Positions 35,209-43,671 are shown, counted from the stretch's first letter. The stretch is DNA of 64,000 nucleotides from Actinotalea solisilvae (GCF_016464425.1 NZ_JADDKQ010000010.1:186001-250000), one strand, 5' to 3'. Notes: generated by a model not told the origin, from the sequence alone. A program made the numbers and translations.

Positions 35209-37461
35209 ATGACCTCGGCCCCCCCTCCCCTCACGTACCCGTCCGCGCCGCGCACCGACCTCGTCGAGGACGTCGCCGGACGCCCGGTGCGCGACCCGTA
35301 CCGCTGGCTCGAGGACGCGGGCTCGCCCGCCACGACCGCCTGGTCGCGCGCGCAGGACGAGCTCCTCGAGGCCTGGTGGGGCCCGGGCGGCGCGGCCGCG
35401 GCGCCGGACGTCGCCCGGTGGCGCGCGCGCCTCGCCGAGCTCCTCGCGACGGGCTCGGTCGGCACGCCCGTGTGGCGCGGCGACCGGTGGTTCGAGTCAC
35501 GCCGCGCGGGCGACGCCGAGCACGCGGTCGTCGACCTCGTCGCGGCCGACGGCACGCGGCGCACGCTCGTGGACCCGCTCGCGCTCGACCCCGCGGGCAC
35601 GACGACGCTCGACGCGTGGCAGCCGAGCGTCGAGGGCGACCTGCTCGCGTACCAGGTGTCGTCCGGCGGGACGGAGGAGAGCGTGCTGCGCGTGATCGAC
35701 GTCGCCACGGGCGCGCTCGTCGACGGCCCGGTCGACCGCGCCCGGTACTCGCCCGTCGCGTGGCTGCCGGGCGGTCGCGCGTTCGTCTACGTCCGCCGCC
35801 TCGCGCCCGAGCTCGTGCCCGCGGGCGAGGAGCAGTACCACCGGCGCGTGTGGCTGCACCGCATCGGCACGGACCCCGCCGACGACGTCGAGCTGTTCGG
35901 CGCCGGCCTCGACCGCACCACCTACTACGGCGTCACGGTGACCCGCGACGGCCGCTGGCTCGTGGTCTCGGCCTCGGCCGGGACCGCGCCGCGCACCGAC
36001 GTCTGGATCGCGGACCTCGCGGCGAGCCCGGTCGAGGCGCCCGACCTGCGCCCGGTCGTCGTCGGGCTCGACGCGGAGACCGCGGCCTGGGTGGGCCGCG
36101 ACGGTCGGCTCTACCTGCACACCGACCTCGACGCGCCGCGCGGGCGGCTCGCCGTCACGGACCCCGAGCGCCCGGGCGTGGAGCACTGGCGCACCCTCCT
36201 GCCCGAGGACGACGAGGCCGTGCTGCGGGCCGTCGTCCTGCTCGACGAGGGGGACGGCGCCGCGACTGACGACCCGCGCCGCCCCACCGAGCTCGTCGCG
36301 CTCCGGACCCGGCACGCGGTGAGCGAGCTCACGGTGCACGACCCGGCCGACGGCGCGCCGCTGCCCGGCGCGCGCGGCCGCATCGCGCTCCCCGGCGCCG
36401 GCACGGTGACCGGGCTCGCGCGCCGGCCGACGGGCGGGCGCGAGCTCTGGTTCGGCTGGACGGCGACGACGTCGCCGGCCGCGATCCGGCGCTGGGACGC
36501 GCGCACGGGCGGTACCGACCTCTGGGCCGCGCCGCCCGGCGCCCTGCCGGACCTGCCCGACGTCCGCACCACGCAGCTCACCGTGGCGAGCGCCGACGGC
36601 ACGCCCGTGCGCGCGCTCGCGACCGTGCGCGCCGACCTCCTGGCCGACGACGGGACGCCGCGCGCGCCGCTGCCCACCGTCCTCTACGGCTACGGCGGCT
36701 TCCAGGTCTCGCTGGACCCCGCCTACTCGGCGACCGCGCTCGCGTGGGTCGAGGCCGGGGGCGCGTACGTCGTCGCGAACCTGCGCGGCGGCGGCGAGGA
36801 GGGCGAGGAGTGGCACCGCGCGGGCATGCGCGAGCACAAGCAGCACGTGTTCGACGACGCCCACGCCGTCGCCGAGCACCTCGTGGCGTCCGGCTGGACG
36901 GCGTCCGACCGGCTCGCGGTGTGGGGCGGCTCGAACGGCGGCCTGCTCGTCGGCGCGGTCGTCACGCAGCGCCCCGACCTCGTCGCGGCCGCGGTGTGCA
37001 GCGCCCCGCTGCTCGACATGGTGCGCTACCAGCACTTCGGCCTCGGCGTGACGTGGACCGAGGAGTACGGCGACGCGGCCGACCCGACCGAGCTCGGCTG
37101 GCTGCTCGCCTACTCGCCGTACCACCGGGCGGTCGACGCGGCGGGCGACGAGCCCGGGAGCGGGCCCGCCTCCCCCGCCGTCCTCTTCACCGTCTTCGAG
37201 GGCGACACGCGCGTCGACCCGCTGCACGCGCGCAAGACGTGCGCGGCCCTCCAGCACGCGACGTCGGCCGACGTCGGGCGCGCGCCCGTGCTGCTGCGGC
37301 GCGAGACGGGCGTGGGGCACGGCGGCCGCTCCCTCAGCCGGACCCTCGGCCTCGCGTCCGAGCAGCTCGCGTTCGTCGCGCGGCAGACGGGCCTGCGCGA
37401 CGCCGCCCGAGCGACCGCGCGTGCGGCCGCCGGTGCGGTACCGGGCAGCGCGACGAACTAG
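35209..37461 (+). CDS. Prolyl oligopeptidase (S9A family)
   Basis: 750 residues. An N-terminal seven-bladed propeller (about 75-460) gates the C-terminal alpha/beta hydrolase domain. The N-terminal PVRDPYRWLED motif is family-specific. The nucleophile is Ser575 in GGSNGGLLVGA; the acid lies in FEGDTRVDPLHARK (Asp666 or nearby) and the histidine is His704 in GVGHGGRS. It hydrolyses proline-containing short peptides. No signal peptide is seen, so it is cytoplasmic. TAGCCT (35197-35202) is 6 bases before the ATG, indicating a leaderless transcript. mscS follows and may have its own leaderless promoter overlapping this gene's stop. Confidence 0.94.
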   Translation: MTSAPPPLTYPSAPRTDLVEDVAGRPVRDPYRWLEDAGSPATTAWSRAQDELLEAWWGPGGAAAAPDVARWRARLAELLATGSVGTPVWRGDRWFESRRAGDAEHAVVDLVAADGTRRTLVDPLALDPAGTTTLDAWQPSVEGDLLAYQVSSGGTEESVLRVIDVATGALVDGPVDRARYSPVAWLPGGRAFVYVRRLAPELVPAGEEQYHRRVWLHRIGTDPADDVELFGAGLDRTTYYGVTVTRDGRWLVVSASAGTAPRTDVWIADLAASPVEAPDLRPVVVGLDAETAAWVGRDGRLYLHTDLDAPRGRLAVTDPERPGVEHWRTLLPEDDEAVLRAVVLLDEGDGAATDDPRRPTELVALRTRHAVSELTVHDPADGAPLPGARGRIALPGAGTVTGLARRPTGGRELWFGWTATTSPAAIRRWDARTGGTDLWAAPPGALPDLPDVRTTQLTVASADGTPVRALATVRADLLADDGTPRAPLPTVLYGYGGFQVSLDPAYSATALAWVEAGGAYVVANLRGGGEEGEEWHRAGMREHKQHVFDDAHAVAEHLVASGWTASDRLAVWGGSNGGLLVGAVVTQRPDLVAAAVCSAPLLDMVRYQHFGLGVTWTEEYGDAADPTELGWLLAYSPYHRAVDAAGDEPGSGPASPAVLFTVFEGDTRVDPLHARKTCAALQHATSADVGRAPVLLRRETGVGHGGRSLSRTLGLASEQLAFVARQTGLRDAARATARAAAGAVPGSATN

Positions 37462-37472
37462 CCTTGCGGTCC

Positions 37473-38501
37473 ATGCCTTCCCTGCCGTTCCTCCCCTCCC
37501 TGCCCGCGCCCGCCGCTCCGGCTGCGCCCGCCGTCCTGGCCGCCGACGTGACCGAGGCGCCCGCGCGCTGGTTCGACTGGCTGCTCGGCGCGCCGCTGCA
37601 GAGCCTCGTCGCGGTCCTGGTCGGCGTGGTCGTGCTCGCGCTGCTGCGCTGGGCCATCACGCGCGCGGTGCGGTCGGTCGTCGAGGGCGGCGCCCGCGTG
37701 CGCCGCGGCGCCCGGCGCCTGCTCATGAGCACGCGCGTGGGGGCCGCCGTCGCCGAGTCCAGCGCGCTGACGGTGGCCCGGCGCGTCCAGCGCGCGGAGA
37801 CGATGGGCTCGGTGCTGCGCTCGTCGGCCGCGTTCGTCGTCGGCATCGGCGTGCTCACCGCGGTCGCCAACATCAACGACTGGAACCTCGGCCCCGTGAT
37901 CGCGTCCGCGGGGGTGGTCGGCGTCGCGCTCGGCTTCGGCGCGCAGACGCTCGTCAAGGACTTCCTCTCGGGCATCTTCATGCTCGTCGAGGACCAGTAC
38001 GGCGTCGGCGACGTCGTCGACCTGGGTGAGGCGTCCGGCACGGTCGAGGCCGTGGGCCTGCGCGTCACGCAGGTCCGCGACCTCCAGGGCACGCTCTGGT
38101 ACGTGCGCAACGGCGAGGTGCTGCGCGTCGGCAACAAGACGCAGGGCTGGTCGCGCGCGATCGTCGAGGTCCGCGTCGCGCTCGACCAGGACCTCGACCA
38201 CGTCGTCGGCGTGCTGCGCGCGGCCGCGACGAGCGTCGCGGCCGACGAGGCGTTCGCCCCGCTGCTCCTCGACGACCCGGAGGTGACGTCCTTCGAGGAC
38301 CTCACGGGCGAGTCCGTCATGCTCCGCACCCTGGTCAAGACGGTCCCGTCCAAGCAGTGGGAGGTGCAGCGCGAGCTGCGGTCGCGCATCCAGTCCTCGC
38401 TCGCGGCCGAGGGCGTGCCGCTCGCGCTGCCGCGCCGCGAGGTCCTCGTCGAGCGCGAGGTCCCGCGCGCCCCCGCTCAGGACCAGAGCAGCACGGGCTG
38501 A
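37473..38501 (+). CDS. MscS-type small-conductance mechanosensitive channel
   Basis: 342 residues. Three membrane segments are present: about 42-63, 110-128 and the pore helix with the MscS Gly/Ala pattern in VIASAGVVGVALGFGAQTLVKDFLSGIFMLVEDQYGVGDVV. The beta domain (GTVEAVGLRVTQVRDLQGTLWYVRNGEVLRVGNKTQ) and the alpha/beta vestibule follow. It releases solutes upon hypo-osmotic shock. TAGCCT (37459-37464), 8 bases before the ATG and overlapping the previous stop, may be its -10. Its last 25 bases overlap the 3' end of the convergent EIIA gene. Confidence 0.92.
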   Translation: MPSLPFLPSLPAPAAPAAPAVLAADVTEAPARWFDWLLGAPLQSLVAVLVGVVVLALLRWAITRAVRSVVEGGARVRRGARRLLMSTRVGAAVAESSALTVARRVQRAETMGSVLRSSAAFVVGIGVLTAVANINDWNLGPVIASAGVVGVALGFGAQTLVKDFLSGIFMLVEDQYGVGDVVDLGEASGTVEAVGLRVTQVRDLQGTLWYVRNGEVLRVGNKTQGWSRAIVEVRVALDQDLDHVVGVLRAAATSVAADEAFAPLLLDDPEVTSFEDLTGESVMLRTLVKTVPSKQWEVQRELRSRIQSSLAAEGVPLALPRREVLVEREVPRAPAQDQSSTG

Positions 38502-38998
38502 CCCTCGACGACGGCGTCGCCCGCCTCGACGAGGAGCACGACGTCCTCGGGCTGCGCCTGGAGCGCGACGAGCGGGCACAGGGTCGACCGGCCGCCGCCG
38601 CGCACGTCGGCGGGCGACCACGCGAGGACGGGCTGCCCGCGCTCGACGCGGTCGCCGTCGGCCGTGGCCACGTCGAAGCCCTGCCCCTCCAGCTGGGACG
38701 TGTCGAGACCCAGGTGCACGAGGACCGAACGGTCGTGGTCCGCCTGGATCATCAGCGCGTGGGGGTAGACGCCGCTCACCCGGCCGGGGCAGGGCGCCAC
38801 GACGACGACGCGGGCGACGACCGGGAGCCCGCTGCCCGCGGGAGCCGCGGGAGCCGCGGGCTCGTCGGGCAGGATCGCGAGCCCGGGGCCGACGACGGCG
38901 CCCGAGTAGACGGGGTCCGGGACGTCCGCGAGGTCGACGACGGTGCCGGCCATCGGGGCGACGACCTGCAGCGTCGAGCGGTCCAGCCGATCCCTCAT
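38477..38998 (-). CDS. PTS glucose-type EIIA domain protein (Crr-like)
   Basis: 173 residues. The EIIA-Glc fold is seen in LQVVAPMAGTVVDLADVPDPVYSGAVVGPGLAI, with histidines in VYPHALM (His80) and LVHLGLDT (His95, the phosphorylation site). It passes phosphate from HPr to EIIB. A Pro/Ala-rich loop of about 15 residues (45-58) interrupts the usual P-D-G-x-I region. It is the second EIIA of this locus, downstream of the HAD gene after a 25-base gap, probably in the same transcript. The 3' end overlaps mscS tail to tail. Confidence 0.92.
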   Translation of the reverse strand: MRDRLDRSTLQVVAPMAGTVVDLADVPDPVYSGAVVGPGLAILPDEPAAPAAPAGSGLPVVARVVVVAPCPGRVSGVYPHALMIQADHDRSVLVHLGLDTSQLEGQGFDVATADGDRVERGQPVLAWSPADVRGGGRSTLCPLVALQAQPEDVVLLVEAGDAVVEGQPVLLWS

Positions 38999-39023
38999 GC
39001 GTCCCCCCCGGGTCCGCCCCAGC

Positions 39024-39728
39024 CTAGCCGCGGGCTGCGCGCCGCACGGCCCGCGCGAGCACGGTGAGGTCCGCGAGGTGCACGTCGGCGTCCGCGAGCC
39101 CCGCGGCGGTGACGCTCGTCGTCATGCCGACGACGAACCCGACCCCGGCGGCGCGCGCCGACGCGACGCCGGCGACGGCGTCCTCGGCCGCGACCAGCGC
39201 CGTCGGGTCCAGCCCCAGCAGCGCCGCGCCGCGCCGGTACGGCTCGGGGTGCGGCTTGCCCTCCGTGCAGTCCTCCCACGTCACGGCCGGCGGCCGCGGG
39301 GCCGCGAGCGTCGCGAGCGCGCCGTCGGCCCACTCGAGGTGCGCCGAGGTCACGACCGCGACGGGGAGCCCGAGCTCGTCGCACGCGGCGAGGGTCTCGG
39401 CAGCGCCCGGGACCGGGAGGGGGCGCTGCGTGCCGCGCCGCAGCTCGTCCACGACGGCCGCGGTGAGCGCGACCGGGTCCTCGCCCCGCCACGGCCCGTC
39501 GAGCACGGGGAACACCTCCGTCGCGCGCCGCCCCATGAACTCGCGCACGACGGCGTCAGGCACGTCCCAGCCGCGCGCCGCGAAGTAGCGCGCGAACGCC
39601 GCCCGGTGGACGGGCTCGCTGTCGACGAGGGTGCCGTCGAGGTCGAGGAGGAGCCCGGCCCCCGGGCGGGCGAGCCGCTCGGCGAGCGCGTCCTCGACGG
39701 CCTGCTCGGACGCGGGCGTCAGTCCCAC
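39024..39728 (-). CDS. HAD-family phosphatase (beta-phosphoglucomutase-like)
   Basis: 234 residues from a GTG within the end of the EIIA gene (10-base overlap). The HAD motifs are LLLDLDGTLVDSEP (nucleophile Asp29, acid Asp31), VVTSAH, the lysine in GKPHPEPY and VAAEDAVAGVASARAAG. The alpha-helical cap after motif I (EPVHRAAFARYFAARGWD) is that of the subfamily I group of sugar-phosphate phosphatases and phosphomutases. In this PTS cluster it probably dephosphorylates or isomerises a sugar phosphate produced by uptake. Confidence 0.87.
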   Translation of the reverse strand: MGLTPASEQAVEDALAERLARPGAGLLLDLDGTLVDSEPVHRAAFARYFAARGWDVPDAVVREFMGRRATEVFPVLDGPWRGEDPVALTAAVVDELRRGTQRPLPVPGAAETLAACDELGLPVAVVTSAHLEWADGALATLAAPRPPAVTWEDCTEGKPHPEPYRRGAALLGLDPTALVAAEDAVAGVASARAAGVGFVVGMTTSVTAAGLADADVHLADLTVLARAVRRAARG

Positions 39729-40186
39729 TCGAGGAACGGGGTGCCCACGGTCACGCGCTCACCCGGCTCGACGAGACCGCGGACCGCGGAGGTCTCCCCC
39801 TGGACCGCCACGACGGGCACGACCGGCGAGCGTCCCCCGGCCGCGACGGCCGCCGGGTCCCAGCTGACCACGCGGTCCCCGGTGCGCACCTGCGCGCCCT
39901 CGGCGACGTGGAGCGTGAACCCCTCGCCGGCGAGCTGCACGGTGTCGAGCCCGAGGTGCACGAGGACGGCGCGGTGCTCGTCGAGCTGCACGACGAAGGC
40001 GTGCGGGTGCAGCTTGACGATGGTCCCGTCCGCGGGCGCGACGGCGTCCGCGGGGCCGCCGTCGTCGCCCTGCGCGGGGTCGACCGCGAGTCCCGGGCCC
40101 ACGATGGCGTTCGCGAACACCGGGTCCGGCACCTCGGCCATCGCCATGACGGTCCCGGCGACGGGCGCCACGAGCGTCAGCGGCAT
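39719..40186 (-). CDS. PTS glucose-type EIIA domain protein
   Basis: 155 residues. Same family as the EIIA at 38477-38998, with LTLVAPVAGTVMAMAEVPDPVFANAIVGPGLAVDP, HPHAFVVQ (His62) and AVLVHLGLDTVQL (phosphorylated His77). It is more compact than its paralog. Its ATG shares one base with the upstream EIIB stop, so EIIB and EIIA are co-translated, and the HAD gene starts within its end. It delivers phosphate to the EIIB partners encoded just upstream. Confidence 0.94.
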   Translation of the reverse strand: MPLTLVAPVAGTVMAMAEVPDPVFANAIVGPGLAVDPAQGDDGGPADAVAPADGTIVKLHPHAFVVQLDEHRAVLVHLGLDTVQLAGEGFTLHVAEGAQVRTGDRVVSWDPAAVAAGGRSPVVPVVAVQGETSAVRGLVEPGERVTVGTPFLEWD

Positions 40187-40416
40187 CAGCGCAGGTCCTC
40201 GATGTCGGACGCGAGCGTGTCCGCCTCGGGTCCCACGACGACCTGCACGACCCGCCCCGAGCGCACGACGCCGAACGCGCCGGTCGCCTTGAGGGCGGCC
40301 TCGTCCACCAGCGACGGGTCCTCGAGCTCGACCCGCAGGCGGGTGATGCACGGCTCGAGGTCGATGATGTTCGCGTCGCCGCCCAGGGCCGCGAGGATCT
40401 GCTCAGCCTTGCTCAT
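40186..40416 (-). CDS. PTS EIIB domain protein (glucose/GlcNAc type), copy 1
   Basis: 76 residues from ATG 40416, chosen because GGAGGAA lies just upstream; an in-frame ATG at 40434 would spoil that spacing. A free-standing EIIB with the phospho-cysteine Cys23 in IIDLEPCITRLRVEL and the ending VVQVVVGPEADTLASDIEDL. It takes phosphate from EIIA and gives it to sugar in the EIIC channel. This is the streptomycete NagF-like arrangement of separate B and C domains. Confidence 0.94.
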   Translation of the reverse strand: MSKAEQILAALGGDANIIDLEPCITRLRVELEDPSLVDEAALKATGAFGVVRSGRVVQVVVGPEADTLASDIEDLR

Positions 40417-40467
40417 CGGTTCCTCCTCCATCACGACGACGGCCCTGTCGCCGAACGTCCACAGTAG

Positions 40468-40710
40468 TCACATCAGGTCCTCGAGCTCGCTCGCCAGGAC
40501 GTCCACGCTCGGTCCGACGACGACCTGGACGACGCGTCCCGCGACCATGACGCCGTGCGCGCCCGCGGCCCGCAGCGCGGGCACGTCGACGCGGGCCGTG
40601 TCGCGCACCTCCGAGCGCAGCCGCGTGGTGCACGGCTCGATGTCGACGATGTTCTCGACGCCGCCCAGGGCGGCGAGGATCCGGGCGGCCCGGTCGTCGT
40701 ACGTGGTCAC
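40468..40710 (-). CDS. PTS EIIB domain protein, copy 2
   Basis: 80 residues from GTG 40710, with GAGGAG upstream. It is a paralog of the adjacent EIIB: ARILAALGGVENIVDIEPC (phospho-Cys27) TTRLRSEV, ending VVQVVVGPSVDVLASELEDLM. The two copies differ in about 40% of positions, so the duplication is old. Having two EIIB and two EIIA for one visible EIIC suggests a second EIIC elsewhere or alternative phosphorelays. It lies four bases after the regulator gene and 51 before the other EIIB. Confidence 0.93.
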   Translation of the reverse strand: MTTYDDRAARILAALGGVENIVDIEPCTTRLRSEVRDTARVDVPALRAAGAHGVMVAGRVVQVVVGPSVDVLASELEDLM

Positions 40711-40714
40711 CAGC

Positions 40715-41539
40715 TCACTCCTCCCCGCCGTCGGCACGCGCGCTGCCTGCCGTCGCCATCCGCTCCGGGGCGGCCGCCCCGGTCGGGCTCGTGCTCGTGG
40801 CCCCGCCGTCGTCACCGCGCGGCGTGAGCGCCGGCCGCGGGGCCCGCAGGGGCACCCACAGCACGTACCTGTCCGCACGGTAGCTGGACCGGGAGTAGGC
40901 GCACGCCACGTCCCCCGCGAAGGTACGCCGCGCGAGGCGCAGGACGGCGGCGCCGGGCCGCAGCCCGAGCAGCGCGGCGTCCTGGGCGTCGACCTCGGAG
41001 GCGGCGACCGTGTCCTCGCCCCAGTCCGGGTCGAGCCCGCGCCGACGCAGCTCGCCGTAGATGCTCTCGGGCGCCCCGTCGACGAGCAGGCCGGGCACGA
41101 GCGCGGCCGGCACCCAGGACTGCTCGATCGCCATGGGCTCGCCGTCGGCGTGGCGGACGCGGTGCAGGTAGTGCACGGGCTCACCCGGGACGAGGTCGAG
41201 CGCGTCGGCGACGTCGGGCGTGGCGGGCACCTCCTCGACGGTGAGGACCGTGCTCGACGGCACCATGCCGCGGCGCCGCATCTCCTCGCCGAAGGACGCG
41301 AGGCGGACCTCCAGGTCCATCTTCGACGGCGCGACGAACGTGCCCCGGCCCTGCTCGCGCTGCAGCAGCCCCTCGACGACGAGCGCGTCGACGGCCTGGC
41401 GCACGGTCATCCGGGACACGCCGAACCGCTCGCACAGGACGCGCTCGGATGGGATGGCGTCGCCGACGGCGAGCTCGTGGGTCACGAGCGAGCGGAGGTA
41501 GTCGCGGACCCGGACGTACTTGAGGACGGAGTGACGCAC
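40715..41539 (-). CDS. GntR/HutC-family regulator, DasR/NagR-like
   Basis: 274 residues if started at GTG 41539 (VRHSVLKYVRVRDYL), preferred because GGAAGGGCGG lies upstream and the winged helix begins at once; in-frame ATGs at 41647 and 41698 would add a basic low-complexity head. The DNA-binding domain includes LRSLVTHELAVGDAIPSERVLCERFGVSRMTVRQAVDALVVEGLLQREQGRGTF. The UTRA effector domain follows (SFGEEMRRRGMVPSSTVL, YLHRVRHADGEPMAIEQSWVPAALVPGL). A Gly/Ser/Thr-rich tail is extra. HutC-type DasR proteins sense amino-sugar phosphates and repress N-acetylglucosamine PTS genes, which fits the locus and the operator at 41685. Confidence 0.9.
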   Translation of the reverse strand: MRHSVLKYVRVRDYLRSLVTHELAVGDAIPSERVLCERFGVSRMTVRQAVDALVVEGLLQREQGRGTFVAPSKMDLEVRLASFGEEMRRRGMVPSSTVLTVEEVPATPDVADALDLVPGEPVHYLHRVRHADGEPMAIEQSWVPAALVPGLLVDGAPESIYGELRRRGLDPDWGEDTVAASEVDAQDAALLGLRPGAAVLRLARRTFAGDVACAYSRSSYRADRYVLWVPLRAPRPALTPRGDDGGATSTSPTGAAAPERMATAGSARADGGEE

Positions 41540-41684
41540 CGTGGCCGCACCGCCCTTCCGCTCCGTCGCGCCCTGCGCCCGTCCGGGTGCCCGGCGGCGC
41601 CCGGTGCGTCTGCGTCGGTCACGGACGTCGTGGACGTCGTGTCCCATTGACACCGGCGGCGCCATTCCACCATGGTGATGCCCA

Positions 41685-41700
41685 ACTGGTCCAGACATCT
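41685..41700. promoter_or_regulatory. DasR-type operator (dre-like)
   Basis: ACTGGTCCAGACATCT agrees at 13 of 16 positions with the streptomycete DasR consensus ACTGGTCTAGACCACT. It lies between the divergent GntR regulator and EIIC genes, which are the expected targets. An inverted pair AGCACACC (41701-41708) and GGTGTGCT (41764-41771) follows. Confidence 0.75.
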
Positions 41701-41846
41701 AGCACACCCCCAGCGATGCACCAGTTCGGGCCCCGTCGATGCCGCCGCGGCCCGGGCGCCGCCGGTGTGCTGAGTGCGTGGACGCAGCCGGATCACTGAC
41801 GCGCCGGTGCCCGCCGACGCACACCGACATCGAGGAGTGCTCGCGC

Positions 41847-43190
41847 ATGACTGCCACGACAGCCACCGAGGTCCGCGAGAAGCGGCCCATCCCCGGGCTG
41901 GCCCAGCTGCAACGGATCGGCCGCTCCCTCATGCTGCCGATCGCCTCCCTGCCGGCCGCCGCGCTCCTGCTGCGCCTCGGCCAGCCCGACATGCTCGGGG
42001 CCGACGGCCTCGCCGGCGCCTGGGGCGACTGGCTGCTGCCCGTCGCCGACGTCCTCGGCGCCGCCGGCAACGCCCTCTTCGGCAACCTGCCCATGATCTT
42101 CGCGCTCGGCGTCGCCATCGGCTACGCACGCAAGTCCGACGGCTCGACGGGCCTCGCGGCCCTCATCGGCTACCTCGTCTTCAAGGGCGTCTCCGACGCC
42201 CTGTCGCCCTACGTGCTGGGCCGCGCCGGCGAGGGCGAGTCGCAGGAGCTCATCAACTACGGCGTGCTCGGTGGCATCGTCATCGGCCTCGTCGCCGCGC
42301 TCCTCTACCAGCGGTACTACCGGATCAAGCTGCCGGCCTACCTCGCCTTCTTCGGCGGCCGCCGCTTCGTGCCGATCGTCACCGCGTTCGTCGCGATCTT
42401 CGTCGCCGTCATCGGCGCGTTCCTCTACCGCGGGTTCGACGCCGTCCTCACGGGCGTGAGCGACTGGGTCACCGGCTCCGCGGTGCTCGGCGGCTTCGTG
42501 TTCGGCACGCTCAACCGTCTGCTCGTCCCCATCGGCCTGCACCACCTGCTCAACTCCGTGCCGTGGTTCCAGTTCGGCGAGTACACGAACTCGGCCGGCA
42601 CCGTCGTCGCCGGCGACATCCCGCGCTTCCTCGCGGGCGACGAGACCGCGGGCATCTTCCAGGCCGGCTTCTTCCCGATCATGATGTTCGCCCTGCCGGC
42701 CGCGGCCCTCGCGATCGTCCACACGGCCAAGCCGGGCAAGCGCAAGGTCATCGCGGGCATCATGGGCTCGGCCGCGCTCGTCTCGTTCGTCACCGGCGTC
42801 ACCGAGCCGCTCGAGTTCGCGTTCGTCTACGTGGCCTACCCGCTGTACGTCATCCACGCGATCCTCACGGGCACCTCGCTCGCGCTGGTCAACGCGCTCG
42901 ACGTCCGGTCCGGCTTCGGCTTCTCGGCCGGCGTCATCGACTACCTGCTCAACTTCCGGATCGCCGAGCAGCCGCTGCTCCTCATCCTCATCGGCCTGGG
43001 CTACGCGGTCGTCTACTACTTCCTCTTCCGGTTCGTCATCACGAAGTGGAACCTGCGGACGCCGGGCCGCGAGGACGACGACGCCGCGGCGGACCCGAAC
43101 AACGTCCTCGTCGACCAGCCGACCGACGAGCCGGCGGTCGCGACCGCCGGGTCGACGGGCGTCAGGGACGCCCGGGCACCGAAGGTCTAG
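41847..43190 (+). CDS. PTS EIIC permease, N-acetylglucosamine/glucose type
   Basis: 447 residues from ATG 41847 with GAGGAG upstream. It is the membrane channel that takes up sugar during phosphorylation. About ten hydrophobic segments are present; landmark pieces are LQRIGRSLMLPIASLPAAALLLRLGQPDM, GNLPMIFALGVAIGYARKSDGSTGLAALIGYLV, VPIGLHHLLNSVPWFQFGEY and VTGVTEPLEFAFVYVAYPLYVIHAI (the GxxEPLEF sugar site). There are no fused EIIA or EIIB domains. The sequence fits the NagE2-like actinobacterial group, and the DasR-type operator supports N-acetylglucosamine as substrate. A 17-bp hairpin separates it from ptsH. Confidence 0.92.
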   Translation: MTATTATEVREKRPIPGLAQLQRIGRSLMLPIASLPAAALLLRLGQPDMLGADGLAGAWGDWLLPVADVLGAAGNALFGNLPMIFALGVAIGYARKSDGSTGLAALIGYLVFKGVSDALSPYVLGRAGEGESQELINYGVLGGIVIGLVAALLYQRYYRIKLPAYLAFFGGRRFVPIVTAFVAIFVAVIGAFLYRGFDAVLTGVSDWVTGSAVLGGFVFGTLNRLLVPIGLHHLLNSVPWFQFGEYTNSAGTVVAGDIPRFLAGDETAGIFQAGFFPIMMFALPAAALAIVHTAKPGKRKVIAGIMGSAALVSFVTGVTEPLEFAFVYVAYPLYVIHAILTGTSLALVNALDVRSGFGFSAGVIDYLLNFRIAEQPLLLILIGLGYAVVYYFLFRFVITKWNLRTPGREDDDAAADPNNVLVDQPTDEPAVATAGSTGVRDARAPKV

Positions 43191-43198
43191 TCGCTCCC

Positions 43199-43237
43199 GC
43201 CGCTGCTCCGCCGGACCCGGTCCGGCGGAGCAGCGGC
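43199..43237 (+). terminator. 17-bp hairpin between EIIC and HPr genes
   Basis: Arms 43199-43215 and 43221-43237 pair perfectly around CCCGG, eight bases after the EIIC stop. No downstream T-run is seen. It may end the EIIC transcript or set a lower HPr read-through. Confidence 0.75.
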
Positions 43238-43317
43238 ATCTCCAGCCGTCCAGCGTGCGGTCGCACCGGCCGCCGTCCGCCCTCCGAGAGACCCACCACC
43301 CAGAGATCGAGGTCGCC

Positions 43318-43581
43318 GTGCCCGAACGTCGCGTCACCGTCGCCATCGCCGAGGGGCTGCACGCCCGCCCCGCCGCGCTCTTCGTCCAGCTGGCCGGCCA
43401 GCAGCCCGTCCCCGTGACGATCCGCAAGGACGGCGGCGCCCCCGCGTCGGCGTCGAGCATCCTCGCCGTCATGGCGCTCGGCGCGAAGGGCGGCGAGGAC
43501 GTCGTCCTCGAGGCCGACGGCGAGGGTGCCGAGGCCGCGCTCGACGCCCTCGAGCAGTACCTGCTGACCCCCGAGCACTGA
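43318..43581 (+). CDS. ptsH: Phosphocarrier protein HPr
   Basis: 87 residues from GTG 43318. It carries phosphate from enzyme I to the EIIA proteins. The active histidine is His15 in AEGLHARPAALFVQLAG, and the second conserved part is SASSILAVMALGAKGGEDVVLEA. The regulatory Ser region ASSI is present, but low-GC-type HPr kinase control is not expected in actinomycetes. Enzyme I is not in the window. A strong terminator follows. Confidence 0.95.
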   Translation: MPERRVTVAIAEGLHARPAALFVQLAGQQPVPVTIRKDGGAPASASSILAVMALGAKGGEDVVLEADGEGAEAALDALEQYLLTPEH

Positions 43582-43614
43582 GCCTGACCACTGAGCCCCG
43601 GTCACCGCGGCACG

Positions 43615-43647
43615 ACGGCGCCCGTCCCTCCCCGGGGCGGGCGCCGT
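43615..43647 (+). terminator. Terminator after ptsH
   Basis: ACGGCGCCCG (43615-43624) pairs with CGGGCGCCGT (43638-43647), and CCC/GGG inside can extend the stem past a one-base bulge. It lies 33 bases after the ptsH stop and just before the glbO promoter. Confidence 0.7.
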
Positions 43648-43671
43648 CCGCGTGTGCGCGACAATGGTGGG

